From NCBI GenBank assembly GCA_963681505.1, contig OY811988.1:2622306-2686305 (forward strand): a stretch of 64,000 bases of DNA. Reading direction: 5' to 3'. Origin of the DNA: Eunapius fragilis (taxonomy: Eukaryota; Porifera; Demospongiae; Spongillida; Spongillidae). The notes below the pieces were generated by a model. It worked only from the letters and a program-made list of their open reading frames with translations. It was not told the DNA's origin and did not search any database. This document shows positions 24,388 through 36,547 of this stretch, one piece after another (position 1 is the first letter of the stretch; the number at the start of each line of letters is the position of its first letter). A program made the translations under genes and the position numbers.

Positions 24388-24470
24388 ATTGTGTTATTGT
24401 ACATATGTATTGAAAATCATTGGTGTACACGTACATACGTTTGTACACCAATGAATTTCAATACGATACA
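24388..24470. repeat. Hairpin just upstream of the clathrin gene
   Basis: TGTATTGAAAATCATTGGTG and its near-perfect complement CACCAATGAATTTCAATAC face each other around a loop containing TACACGTACATACG. It lies about 60-140 bp before the start codon at 24528 and so falls in the promoter or 5' UTR. Whether it is regulatory is unknown. Confidence 0.7.
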
Positions 24471-24527
24471 ATCACGCCATTGCAGATTGGGTGTGGCTGC
24501 TTTTAGGCAACCGTTTAAACGTGAACA

Positions 24528-26033
24528 ATGGCGTTACCAATTTGTTTCAGTGAGCACTTGCAGGTATGTTTTCAAACAGCGTACACGATATTTCATTTCC
24601 TTGCTGATTTTAGCTCCAAAACGTAGGTATCAACGTGTCACAAATTGGATCTGCAACGTTGACTATGGAATCTGACAAGTTCATTTGTGTTAGAGAAAAA
24701 GTGGCAGAAACTGCTCAGGTGATTATTATCGACCTTGCTGACGCATCCAATCCAATCCGTCATCCAATAACCGCCGATTCAGCCATTATGAATCCGGCCT
24801 CTAAAGTGATAGCGCTAAAAGGTAACTAACTACATTAATACGTTTCTTTTTCCTGTTGCAAACACAAGGGTAATCTTACCATCGTGAAAAGTTGGTTGTC
24901 ACACTGAGATTTTTAAAAAATTAAAGTTAAAAATCATAATTGTGCTTGATAGACCAGGGAGGGGGAGAAGTAGCACTTTGAGTTCCCTCCATTTGTCAAG
25001 CTTAACGCTTTTCCTAAGAAATAAAGGCCATGATATGTGTTCTCCCCCCCCCCCCCCCCCCCCCCCCCAAACTATTATATGCTATAGTATAGGCACCACA
25101 GATTCCAGAGAATAATGTTCCACACATATGTGCATGTGATAAACATTATTTCTGCATTGATATACTAAACAGCAGTATTATGATTACAGATGCATCCAAA
25201 TTGGTTCATGGTTGTAACCATGTAAAGTAAAGTTGACATATCATCATATCTTGTCTACATCAATACTCATGCAGGTGCTTCATGTGTGTGAGTCACGCTA
25301 AAATATCTGTTAGAATCAAGCCAGAAAATGGTCTCTCGGTTTTACAACTTAGGATAGACACTGGTAGTAGTTTGAGGCTGATTATGGCTAGATACGTCTA
25401 ACGAATAACATGAGGCTAGGTTATGTTTGCTGCCTAATTCAATCTCCTACTTCCTCAGATAACAGAGATATTGTGAAATATAGATCACTGAATCTACTAA
25501 ATTGGTCAATTTTTGTCTTATTGTGGTTGAGATATCTTATTTGCAATACTTCTTTAAAATTAATAAATGACCTGAAATAAATCTTGAACCTTTTGGATAC
25601 TTGATTTATCAACAAGCAAAAATCAGTTTTTTTTTCTGCCACTTTCCACCCTCATGTGTGTTCCAGAAGTGTTAGAGTTTGTCCAGCATAAAGTCTCATG
25701 CACAGCCTGTGTGTATTTATCAACTCATCTTGTCTGACATAGTACTCTATTGCTTTCACCTTCAAATTGTTTTTTTAGTGGTGAATACTTCACATAATCT
25801 GGCAAGCACCAGCCATACTCAGATTATGAACATGACTATTAATTGCATTGTAATGTCCCATTTTTTTGTGTTCCATAAACACATGGATTATAGCAGGTAC
25901 TTCAAATACATACACCTCTTACCTAAATCAGTCCCAGAGCTAGGCCATCTTCATATTTATATATATATATATAATATATATATAATTATAATATATAGAC
26001 CAGTGGAATCATTATGGATAAGGTTTGTATTTA

Positions 26034-26102
<69 letters not shown>

Positions 26103-29100
26103 GACACACCAGTATATGAAATTTGCAAAGAGAGTTAGTTTATTCTAAAATGTACGCTCGGTATTCATTGTTGAGTGGATTGAAAATAACTATAGCTGCT
26201 CTTTTTTCTGATCACACATTAAACTGCATAAATTTCATTATGCTTTGTAGCTGGCAAGAGTCTGCAGATTTTCAACCTCGAAATAAAAAGTAGAATTAAC
26301 GCTCACACTATGACAGATGACGTTATCTTCTGGAAATGGGTGGATGTAAATACAGTTGCACTTGTAACTGAGAGGGCTGTCTACCACTGGTTCAAGGAAG
26401 GTATATATTTAATTGTAATATCATAGTTTAGCTTGCATATCTTGCATTCAGGTGATTCACAGCCAGTGAAAATGTTTGATCTCCACTCCAACCTTACTGG
26501 CTGTCAGATAATCAACTATCGTGCAGATGCAGCAATGAAGTGGTTGCTTTTGATTGGGTTATCAGCTCAGGTAATGCTTAATTGTCAGTTGTGAGTTCGG
26601 CATTTATTTCTTCTCTAGCAAGAACGTGTGGCAGGAAATATGCAGCTATACTCAGTGGAACGAAAAATCAGCCAGCCAATTGAGGGCCATGCAGCATCAT
26701 TTGCTCAATTCCTGGTTCCTGGCAATACTGAAACATCTACACTGTTCGCATTTGCTGTTCGAACACCAACAGGAGGCAAAGTAAGTATTTATATATGATT
26801 CCTGTTGTCATGATTAATTTACCCATTCAGTTACACATCATTGAAGTCGGAACCCCAAAAGCTCCAAATCAACCTTTTCCCAAGAAAGATGTTACTGTTT
26901 ACTTTCCTCCAGAGGCCCGGACTGATTTCCCTGTAGCAATGCAGGTATTTAGTACTTTACACTGTGGAAAATCGCAGTACCCTATATTGGTATAACGCAT
27001 GTACGCTCAACAAACTCATGTACGCCAGTTACACACGCAAGAGCTGTTACCTAGCTTGCTTGTACTAGATAACCAACAGTTTGTATAACAATAGAATACG
27101 CATGCAGCAGAGTAATTGGTGTATAACTAAGTATCCTATTGTTGTATATCTGTTATCTCAAGCATGCACATAGCAACATGCACATCCCGCCTATATTTGT
27201 ATACAAATTGTACTTGTCCGGACATTGCACGGGTAACGTTCCGCTGATGTTAGTTTATGTGTGAGTCGCATTCGTCCTGACCTTTATATGAAAACTCATG
27301 CCGCTTTTTTTTTTTCGTTCACTTAATTCGCATTCGCCAGGAATTTTTTTAATTATATTACGTACATGTATACTACAACTGAAAACCAAGCGTATTCATC
27401 ATGCACGTCACCATCCACGGCAGAAGCCCATCAGGAGTAGGCAGCGACACAGGAGAGCTGTTACCTTGCTTGTTTTGATGAATTACCCACTCTTCTGTCG
27501 ATCAGGTCATTCAGATCTCACTTGGCCTCTTGCGATGAATTGTAGAGGAGTCTGGACCATTCTCCTTCTTATTAGGGTAGGATTTAATACACTCCTAAAC
27601 TCCTTCTCTGCCTCTGATAGGTGCTTTGAGCGTCTCTCCCAAAGCTGCAGTATAAAATTATATAACAACATAGTTACGTGGGTAATACGCGCAATTAATG
27701 AAACTAACTTACTCGATCTTGTCTTTAATACCGAACAACTTGTTTCTTCGTTTCTAGTTCCGTGTTCTCACGTCGAAGATTCTTTCTGTACGTTGCGACA
27801 CCAAATTATACAAGATATAGAAAGTTGCAGAATAACGGACCTCTTATTAAGTTTTATAGAGATCACTTTTGTCAAAATCATTGAATTGCCGATTTCCATG
27901 ATATGGATATTTTGTCCACAACCCGGCATACAGTTATGAGAACTTGAAATACTACATGAACCAAAGCAAACGTAAATCACGCGTACGGTTTATACAAATC
28001 CACTCACGCCACGGCTCGGCCGTTTTCGAACGGCAGTCCTCTCCTAATGAAGCGTGTACCTTTTTTTAATTCTGACTGTAAATGCAATACTATAAGCGCG
28101 TTTATGTGTGTTCAGCAGGCACTGATCTGGAGAGCAAGTGATGTCAGCCTCCGTTGTTTAGTTTTTACCATATGAAACACCATTGGTTGTTTCCAAGTGC
28201 TGCTTAACTGATTGTTACAAAAAGCGAAATTCGATCGCAAACCATTCAATTTCACAGTATCGTTGATGTTAGAAATTTCGCTAGCAAGAAGAGCTTTGAC
28301 TTCATCCAATACCCACGGTATTGGGTGCTGGGGATCTTCTAGCTCACTTGGTATCCACGAAGCCGCATGTTCGGTACGTCTTTGCAAAGGTTAATTCTTC
28401 GAATTGCTGATGTCCATAAATTAAAATATTTCTAACGATGGTAAGTGCCGAGCTGAATTGCTGGTGGTGGTTAAATCTTAGCTAACTTTACTGCACAGAT
28501 TGCACGGAGAGACATAATCTAGATGAGACAGCGGAGACGAATGACTTCTCGGATTCGACATTATATTACCACGTGCATGCAAAGATATAATATCAATTTA
28601 TCTCTGGTGCATGAAGCGAGTCACGCTTGCGTTTTATAATATAATGTCATTGCATTCAGTACTAGTATTAATATTCCATCTGAGCTTAGTACTCTATAGT
28701 GTACTTGGACGTATTGTGCAGACCAAATTGCTTAACCCCTCACAACACTTTTACATTCTAGACCACACCCACTGAACTTATTGTGTCAACTAAGTTGCTT
28801 AACCCTTCACACTCTTACATTCTAGATCACACCCCTATAGCTAGGTTTATTGTTTTTCTGCTTAACCCCACACCATCACGCCTAATGGCATCATCAACAC
28901 AGAGTAATTTGTTAGCTCACACTCAGAACACATGTATTGGAGGCCATCCCACACTTCCACAGTCATCAAGAGAACGGGAAGTGGGGAAGTGAGCATGTGA
29001 AGGAGAGCAAGAGGCTATTAAAGATATCATTTTGAACTATATTCCTCCTGGTTACCCATAAATCGTACGTTGCTCTTAACCAGGCAGTAGGGCATTTATG

Positions 29101-31170
29101 CACTAACTTTCCCTCCCAAAAACATGTAGCAATGAGCAATACTGTCTCGTTTGATAAATACTGTCTTTGGATATTATACGTATATGGCCTGCGAACGAGG
29201 AAAACCTATTATAAGATGAATTTCAATTTTAATGCTACAAAACAAGTGTTTTAACAATATGCTATGTGTTGCTTTATAAGCTGAGTATTATGCTATGTTT
29301 AAAACATAACTTGTAAAAAGTTAATTAATTTTTATTCATACTTTGAAAACACAATAAATCATTCTTTTAATGTGGCAAATTTTATTGTATTCTAATATCA
29401 CTACCCTAACTTCCTCAATTGTTGGACATTGCAATCTGGATTTTATTGAACATACCCAATGCCATTGCCTTTAGCACTTGCCTCATACGCACCCACACGC
29501 TCACATACCAACACACACACACACAATCTCCCCTTCTAGCACTAAAAATTGACCTTCCACACATACTGTACCAACGCAACCACTTTTACCATACTTACCA
29601 AACTTACACACAACATCAACTCTCCATATTTGCCCCCACCACGCACCACCCCAAAAGTTATAATGACAATAGAACTCTACGTCCATATACAAGTGTAACG
29701 CTAGCAAGAAGGAAAAAATGGTCAATTTTCATCCACTTCCATTCTAGGTCAATCACTGCATCTGATGGTAGTGCGTGTCTTTTAAAAAATAAACTGGTAT
29801 CCTTGATAGTTAAATGCATTTTGACTGAGAATAAGATACTTATAAAAACAGCAAATAAGATTAAGATATACGGTGTATTCCATACAAGTTATACACATTA
29901 TACATACTGTATGCATAACACCTGCAATCAAAATCTTGTCACACACTTAACGCAATGACGTGTATAATTGTGTATACAACAGTATTGTAATACTATATTG
30001 CATAACAGCCATATATGTTTTGCTGTATAAATCTGCGTAATACACCCAGTGTATAACAGTGCTACAATTGTTATAATATAATTATATTACCTTTGTGATC
30101 TGCAAGGTGTCTAATGAAATATGTTCATGTCCTTCAGGGTCTAAAATGTATTTCCTGAAAAGCATACATATATCATATGAAGACAATAATTGGACTTCAT
30201 ATCAATGCATTAATGCATATCAATGCATAAATTAGTTAACACTTTACGTAAATTACATTTGTTATTTTTGGTTAGCATAAGAAACTATGTGCACGCTATT
30301 GTGTGTTAATCTCTTTACATACCTTCAGGTCAGTACAAAATATGATGTGATCTACCTCCTCACCAAGTTCGGTTACATCCACCTCTATGACTTGGAGTCA
30401 GGTGCCTGTATATATATGAACAGAATCAGTTCAGAGACAATCTTTGTCACTGCTGTTCGTGATGCCTCAAGTGGTATCATAGGAGTTAACAAAAAAGGAC
30501 AGGTAATGTGTAGCTGCAAAAATTAGTGGGAGGTGATGCAAGTTTGTTGTAATGCTTTCCAGTTGTTATCTGTCAGTGTGAATGAAAGCAACATTGTTAC
30601 TTACATAACAAACACATTGCAAAATCCTGACTTGGCAATGCGCATTGCTACCAGAAATGACCTTGCAGGAGCTGAAGACCTGTTTGTGAAGAAGTTCAAC
30701 CTGCTTTTAAGTCAAGGGCAATTTGCTGAAGCTGCCAGAGTCGCTGCCAAAGCTCCGAAGGCATGTTTAATTATATGGATATGTATGTGTTGCAGATTAA
30801 TAATCTCAGCATTCTTCATGGTCAGGGTATTCTGCGCACAACAGAAACTATTCATCATTTCCAGGAGGTTTCACCACAACCAGGGCAAAAATCTCCACTT
30901 CTGCAGTACTTTGACATTCTTCTTGAGACTAGTCAACTGAATAAATATGAGGCAATGCAACTGTGCACACTTATCTTGGCACAAGGCAAGAAGCAGTTGA
31001 TAGAGAAGTGGCTGAAGGAGGACAAGGTAATTCTGCATCCTTTTGCATTTGATTTATCCTACATCATTCAAATATAGCTGGAGTGTTCAGAAGAGCTAGG
31101 AGAACTTTTGAATCAAGTTGATCCAACCCTTGCTTTACAGATCTTCTCAAAAGCAAGAGAACAGAACTAA
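24528..31170 (+). CDS. Clathrin heavy chain, short form ending after the terminal domain and linker
   Basis: Clathrin heavy chain forms the coat lattice; its N-terminal seven-blade propeller binds adaptors. Exons: 24528-24563, 24614-24821, 26251-26400, 26452-26570, 26619-26780, 26831-26944, 30329-30502, 30563-30760, 30826-31026 and 31078-31170. All phases join and give 484 residues. Conserved blocks include [83 protein letters not shown] and [12 protein letters not shown]. Residues of the clathrin-box groove are largely kept (Ser, Gln, Lys and Arg at the positions of human T87, Q89, K96 and K98). The last exon aligns through SVDPTLAL-like sequence ([18 protein letters not shown]) and then meets TAA, where full-length chains of about 1,675 residues continue. 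No leg or trimerisation exons appear in the next kilobases. The exon 8 donor is GC (AAG|GCATGT). Four introns are only 50-60 bp; intron 6 is 3.4 kb. Either a truncated paralogue or a genuine terminal-domain protein. Confidence 0.9.
25044..25068. repeat. Poly-C run (25 C)
   Basis: A homopolymer run inside clathrin intron 2. Confidence 0.95.
25957..26101. repeat. AT-rich repeat and (CA)n microsatellite
   Basis: A TATATA tract at about 25957-25998 is followed by an uninterrupted CACACA run of about 65 bases at 26036-26101, in clathrin intron 2. Confidence 0.95.
27600..27940 (+). pseudogene. Possible LINE endonuclease fragment in the clathrin intron
   Basis: The frame contains [20 protein letters not shown], similar in spacing to the block (R-x-NN-LDLVFT-x-x-x-LV) found near the end of apurinic-type LINE endonucleases. 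The rest of the 213-codon frame is not recognisable, and the match is one block only. The 3.4 kb intron is unusually long for this gene, which fits a transposon insertion. Confidence 0.3.
28720..28880. repeat. Second patch of the CTTAACCCCTCACAC repeat
   Basis: Three degenerate units (CTTAACCCCTCACA, CATTCTAGACCACACCCA) related to the 6.7-7.4 kb array occur within clathrin intron 6. Confidence 0.6.
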
Positions 31171-34100
31171 AGATGTACCATAAGGATACATGACATTGTT
31201 AGAATGCATGACATTGTTTCGAGTTACTAGTTTATATTCGAAGTTGCAGTACAGGGTGTAGTATGCATGAAAATAGAAGAACTACGAGCTTCATGTTTAC
31301 AGGTGTCATCACCATAGGAAAGATAACATGAGTACCAAGTTACTCATTTGATGTGGTCGAATATTATAAAGGAACACAATGATCTGTATGTGAAAGTTGA
31401 CGCGTTGGGCTCATGTATTTCAGTGGCAAATTTAAATTTAAAAAATTGTGATGGTTTTAATCACCATACATGTAGTTGCCTGGGTGATGTTTGAGTGATT
31501 ACATCCTAACCATGCAGGTATATTAGCTATTGGTGGTATTAATTTCATCTCCAAACTAACTTCCTCAATTACATTTTTAGGTTGTGAATATAATACCATG
31601 CATAGATTTACAAAAATTTTGCTAACTGTTGGACGTTATATATTATTCTGGTATGTAGAATGCATAAATTTGTCATGTATCTTGAATTTGGCTTTACGGT
31701 GTGTCCATACTAAGTGAAAGTGATTGGTCATCTCTCGATTTCAAAGTTATTTAGGAAGAAGGATCAATGCAAGGTCGTTAATAGCTAAAGCAGAGTAGTT
31801 AGGGGGGAGGGGGAGTGGCACATACTCTTATTACCCACTTGCCTTCACTGTAAGTAGTTTTTTGATCGATCGCGGGTTTTGATCAGTGCGGATTCCAAAA
31901 TATCATATGCATGCGTGTGTAATCATAATTAGCCGAATGCTATAATTACTAGTAGTAGGGGACATAGAAAATTAATTTTATACTGAATTTATTCATGTTG
32001 TGTTGTGTGGCAATTATGCGTATATTGTTGTCAACAAAACAAGAGATATATTGAGCAATAAATGGAGAAACAACAGTTTAAAAAACAGTATTTTAACAAT
32101 TAATAAAAACAGTACCCTACACTTGACACAAGCAAAGGGAAAGTGATGAATCGTCCACCTCAACTAACTGTTTCATTGAGGAGAATTTCTGTTGAGTGAC
32201 ACTAGCAAGTCAACTGATCATGAAACCAGCTACAAGTGACGTCACCACCTTGAAGTAAACTTTTTCACTTCGGTCGTCGAAGACTAGAACCGATGATATA
32301 CTGCCGCGCAATCTGGAATAGTGGATATACGACAATGGGGAGGAAATCCGATGGACCCCGGACCTTGAACACGGTACTTCGAGCATGATAGCTCTCGTCG
32401 TATTCCAGTAAGCCAGACTGCACTAGCATGAATTAACATATTCTTCAACAACAGTACTCTTTAACTATTATGTATCGAGTAACATGTATTGCGTTAAGTT
32501 ATCCCACTGTTAGCGGCAGCTATGTCCCATTATAAAACCTCTCAACTGCTCCTGCATGCTGTTAATTACACCTCTTTTCATGAATTTGGTCAGCCGCATG
32601 TAACACACCCTCAAATTTCTACAGCTCTCCACAGCTTACATGTAAGGAGGGCGCAAATCATGTTTTGATTTCACAAATGATCTATTTTTTCATATCTGCA
32701 CCAAAATGATAACAGTTTTGGTACAGATATGAAGAAAACAGATCACTTTTGTGGAATAAAAATTTGATTTTCGTCTTTTTTTTTTGCTGTGCTGACTTCG
32801 TTATGTCAAAAGTTTTAGCACTGCTTTTGCCAGCATACATGTACCTCATTGTGGTTGATTTCCAAAGTATATTTATAAGTTGGTAGCTCAAAGTACTTAA
32901 TCGTGCTAAAGCAACCTCAGTGTGTGTGCTGATCCACAGTGACATGCCGGCAAAGTGGCAGCTGAGGTACTCAATTTTGAAATGCCAACATTGATTTTTC
33001 TTAAACGAAAGATTTGTCCCCTTCTAGGATTGCGCGCGCGTCACTCAGTTAATTCTAATTAGTGTGCCCCGTTTTCGTATCGTTCTGCAATTTGACGAAA
33101 ATGCCACCGGGTGTGTGTTAATTAGAATGGGGACCCGATAGATGGTTGGTCCCCAGACTAATATATGACCGAAATTTCATTTTACCGTTTAATTAACCCG
33201 TTTATAGACAGATCAGACAACATTAATTCGGTTTTCTAATTGACGGTTATATTTACGGTATTCATAATGCCGTGACAAATCAAGGGGCACATTAAAATGT
33301 GGTTTATGTTCTAAAACCTATTTTTATCACAATAAGCTTGCAAGAATATAAAGTTATTCTTTAACATCATGTGTTACCCCATCACAAAATAATAATCTGA
33401 TTGGTCAATTGCAGGTATCTAAACGATGTAGAAACCTCTCTAAGTGCCAGTGGGGGACCAAATACTGCAGGCCTTGGTACCAAGTAAAGGTTTATACTGC
33501 AGGCAGTCGAGACATGTGGTATAGTGGTATGCATGGATGGCATGAATAGTAACCCATGGAGGTTGTGCAGTTTACATGATTGGCACATCTTCATTTGTAC
33601 CTCTTCACGTAGCACTTACACTGAGTGACAGCACCTGAGCACCTGCCTGCAAACGCGGATAGATTGCATCGCAGTTTTCTGCGATAATGTTTTGAAGTTG
33701 TTTCACACCTTATAAAAGCTCAACTGCAGAAACGTAAGAAGGCGGGGCTATTGGTACAGAAATAAATGCTGTACAGCTCTGTGAGGATAACTCCAGAGTG
33801 CACCACATTCGTGCTACAGACAATCAGGGCCTTGCAAGTCTAATAAGCAAACCTCTTTGGCGAAGGGGCCCATAGGACAGGTACAGCGTACAGTATGTAG
33901 CTTCCCGTACGCTAGGCATAGCTAACTCCATACAATATTCATATATAAAAGACAATCTCACCTATAAACTTGTAACAACTAACGTGATTAGGTAGTGGTC
34001 ACATGATATGGGGCGTTAATTTTTTATTATTAATATTCAAGCGCGGCAACTATTACATGGACATGGTCAAGGGGTCAAGGTGTCTTTGATGGCTCATTAA

Positions 34101-34430
34101 AGTAATGCAGCACATGTACATATGTCGCAATAACCTGCATAACAGAACCATCACACATTGACATATATGAGCACAAGGTATGGGCTTGGCCCCTCCCACA
34201 TTAGGACCATGGCTACGTCCCTTGATAGCCTACTATTCCATAACAGGGTGCTTCGTGCACAGCATAAAAACTTCATACTGAGATTTTAAAATGTTGCAGA
34301 TACTCACCCAAATGATTATTAATAGCGACATAAAATTACCCGCATTCCCACAATGATACAATGTAAGAAATATTCTTTAAAATCCTTACAAAAAATGCCA
34401 TAATGAAAGCAGCACATAGATTACTGCTTG
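31171..34430. other. Intergenic, no gene seen
   Basis: I find no continuation of the clathrin gene and no other convincing coding block. It holds one dispersed repeat (32097-32353, listed separately). Confidence 0.55.
32097..32353. repeat. Dispersed ~256 bp repeat, copy 1 (SINE-like candidate)
   Basis: Nearly the same sequence recurs in direct orientation at 45133-45391. Both start near an AATTAA/A-rich stretch, share TACACTTGACACAAGCAAAG and stop at GATGGACCCCG, after which the flanks are unrelated. On the minus strand GGTTCTAGTC resembles a pol III B box and the copy ends in a T/A-rich tail, so a SINE is possible. No clear A box was found. Confidence 0.75.
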
Positions 34431-34437
34431 GATTTTC

Positions 34438-34612
34438 GTTTGCACCATTGGAACCCCCCTTTTCTGTACATCATTAAATACAACGTTTTCTGTGCACCAT
34501 TGGGACCCTTCTTATGTCTACACCATTTGGACCTCTTTTGTGGGCACCATTGGGTCTGTGTACCATTGGGACCTTACTCATGTGTGTGGTATTGGGACCC
34601 TCTAATGTCTTT
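34438..34612. repeat. Degenerate short repeats of CACCATTGGGACC
   Basis: The word CACCATTGGGACC, with variants, recurs about seven times at spacings of roughly 25-40 bases. It is an old, decayed tandem repeat. Confidence 0.7.
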
Positions 34613-34911
34613 TACATTCTGTGCCTCCTCCCCTTTGAAGGGTCTAAGGGTATACACCCTCCACCCGCTATATTTCATGCGCCAAATTTGTGAGCCTTTT
34701 GATTCACATGAGCTAGTTCCAGTTCACGCAAAAAATGAAAAGTTACAAAGTGAATGCTGACATCATGCTACAAAACTCTTGGCCATCATGGTAAGGGGTG
34801 TGGCATATGGGAGTGACCTGAGGCTCATGGATAAGGGGGAGGTGTCACATGCATCTCAGTTAGCACCTACCTACCTACCTTCTAATGGGTACCATCCAAG
34901 CTGTATCTGTA

Positions 34912-35233
34912 CCTACCAATACACCACACATGTCCCTACCAACACACCACACACATGTACCTACCAACACACCACACACATGTACCTACCAACACACCAC
35001 ACACATGTACCTACCAACACACCACACACATATCCCTATCAACACACCACACACATGTCCCTACCAACACACCACACACATGTACCTACCAACACACCAT
35101 ACGCATGTCCCTACCAACACACCACACATGTGCACCTACCAACACACCACACACATGTACCTATCAACACACCACACACATGTTCCTACCAACACAACAT
35201 GTACATGTACCTACCAACACACCACACACATGA
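34912..35233. repeat. Minisatellite, 25 bp unit, about 12-13 copies
   Basis: Unit ACCTACCAACACACCACACA plus CATGT, with variation at the first position (ACC/CCC) and at CTACC/CTATC. A long translated frame through it (repeating Pro-Thr-Asn-Thr-Pro-His) is a by-product of the repeat. Confidence 0.95.
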
Positions 35234-35265
35234 GGGAAAAGGGTGGGGCTAGGAAAGAGGATGTA

Positions 35266-35470
35266 GTCGAGCCATGAGAGGGAAGAGGGTGTGGCCAAGC
35301 CATGAGAGGGAAGAGGGTGTGGCCAAGCCATGAGAGGGAAGAGGGTGTGGCCAAGCCATGAGAGGGAAGAGGATGTGGCCAAGCCATGAGAGGGAAGAGG
35401 GTGTGGCCAAGTCATGAGAGGGAAGAGGGTGTGGCCAAGTCATGAGAGGGAAGAGGATTGGCCAAGCCAT
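35266..35470. repeat. Minisatellite, 28 bp unit, about 7 copies
   Basis: Unit GCCATGAGAGGGAAGAGGGT followed by GTGGCCAA. Variation is limited to GCCATG/GTCATG and GGGTG/GGATG, with a 2 bp deletion in the last copy. It is strand-asymmetric (purine-rich on the plus strand). Confidence 0.95.
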
Positions 35471-35514
35471 GCAAGAACACACAAGCAAGCATAAATAACA
35501 CCAACCCAGACATG

Positions 35515-35530
35515 CACACACACATACACC

Positions 35531-35583
<53 letters not shown>

Positions 35584-35595
35584 ACACACATACCT
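35515..35595. repeat. (CA)n microsatellite
   Basis: A CACACA tract with ATAC interruptions. Confidence 0.95.
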
Positions 35596-35728
35596 AAAGT
35601 CTGAAGGCTTAAGAGCTTGATTAGAAAGTCTCTCGAAGGTCCTCTCCATGCACTGGTTGACAGGGTGGGCCTCATTGGCTAACACTGCACTGCAACGATA
35701 CAAGAGCTTCCCTGGAAGGCCAACCTGA

Positions 35729-35875
35729 TGAGTAGGTATGGGGAGGAGGGGAGGTGCAGGAGAGGTGGGAGGGATGGAGGAGAGAGGTGGGAGGGGATGG
35801 AGGAGGGGAGAGGAGAGGTGAAAGAGAGGTGGAAGGAGATATGGGAGAGGTGAGGGGATGGGGGAGAAGGGGGCC
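35729..35875. repeat. Polypurine tract (GGGAGGAGAGG type)
   Basis: About 145 bases are almost entirely A and G on the plus strand, built of GGGAGGG, GGAGAGG and GAGGTGGGAGG words. G-quadruplex or triplex formation is conceivable. Confidence 0.9.
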
Positions 35876-36276
35876 CTCTCTTGAATATAGCCTTCATCCT
35901 GTCAGGGCTGGCCATGAGATCAACACCTCAAACAAAAACCCAACTCAACACCACAAATATTAGGACAAAGCATTAATAACAAGCACACTGTTGTGATACT
36001 GTTGCTGATTTATGATTAACCTTTCTCTTAAAAATCAAATTTTATATTCATGTATGCAGCTCAATTCAAGATCCACAATATTCGCTGATAGAGTCCATAC
36101 AAACATACAAAGCAATGCCTGATGTGGTGTCAATTTATAGCCTGGACAATATGGGGCTGTTCTTAAATCATATTATGGACTTGTATGTACTTGTGCATTG
36201 ACATTACAATGCAGGACTTGCAGTCATAATACCAGATGTGCAACCACGACAACTAAGCCCATGCAACGGAACACCA

Positions 36277-36280
<4 letters not shown>

Positions 36281-36312
<32 letters not shown>
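36281..36312. repeat. (CA)n microsatellite
   Basis: A short CACACA run. Confidence 0.9.
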
Positions 36313-36547
36313 ACATACATGGTACTTCAGTCACTCTATTCAACTGGTGCATTGCTACATAATTTTTAACCACCTGTGTATTGCAGAGAGGTGGCCCCAC
36401 TTTTTAACCCTTAACCCTTAACACCTGGACATCACAAGATGTACCCACCACACATTTCCTGTCATGGTCACCCTAACATCTAACCCTAACACCTGGATAT
36501 CACAAGATGTTAGGGTTGGGTTAGTAAATATGGGCCACTTCAGTGGA

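Noticed and set aside
28112..28387. 91-codon minus-strand frame in clathrin intron 6
   Set aside because: No recognisable domain, and an antisense frame of similar length overlaps it. It may be transposon debris, but I cannot support a call.
34779..35277. Long open frames rich in Pro-Thr-Asn-Thr-His in several frames
   Set aside because: They are read through the 25 bp minisatellite; the same repeat is open in all three frames and has no gene-like flanks.
31171..36500. Search for clathrin leg exons downstream of the stop
   Set aside because: No frame on the plus strand resembles the clathrin repeat region or the C-terminal trimerisation segment.
36400..36520. TTAACCCTTAACCC words resembling telomere repeats
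   Set aside because: Only a few degenerate units plus a short local duplication; not TTAGGG arrays.
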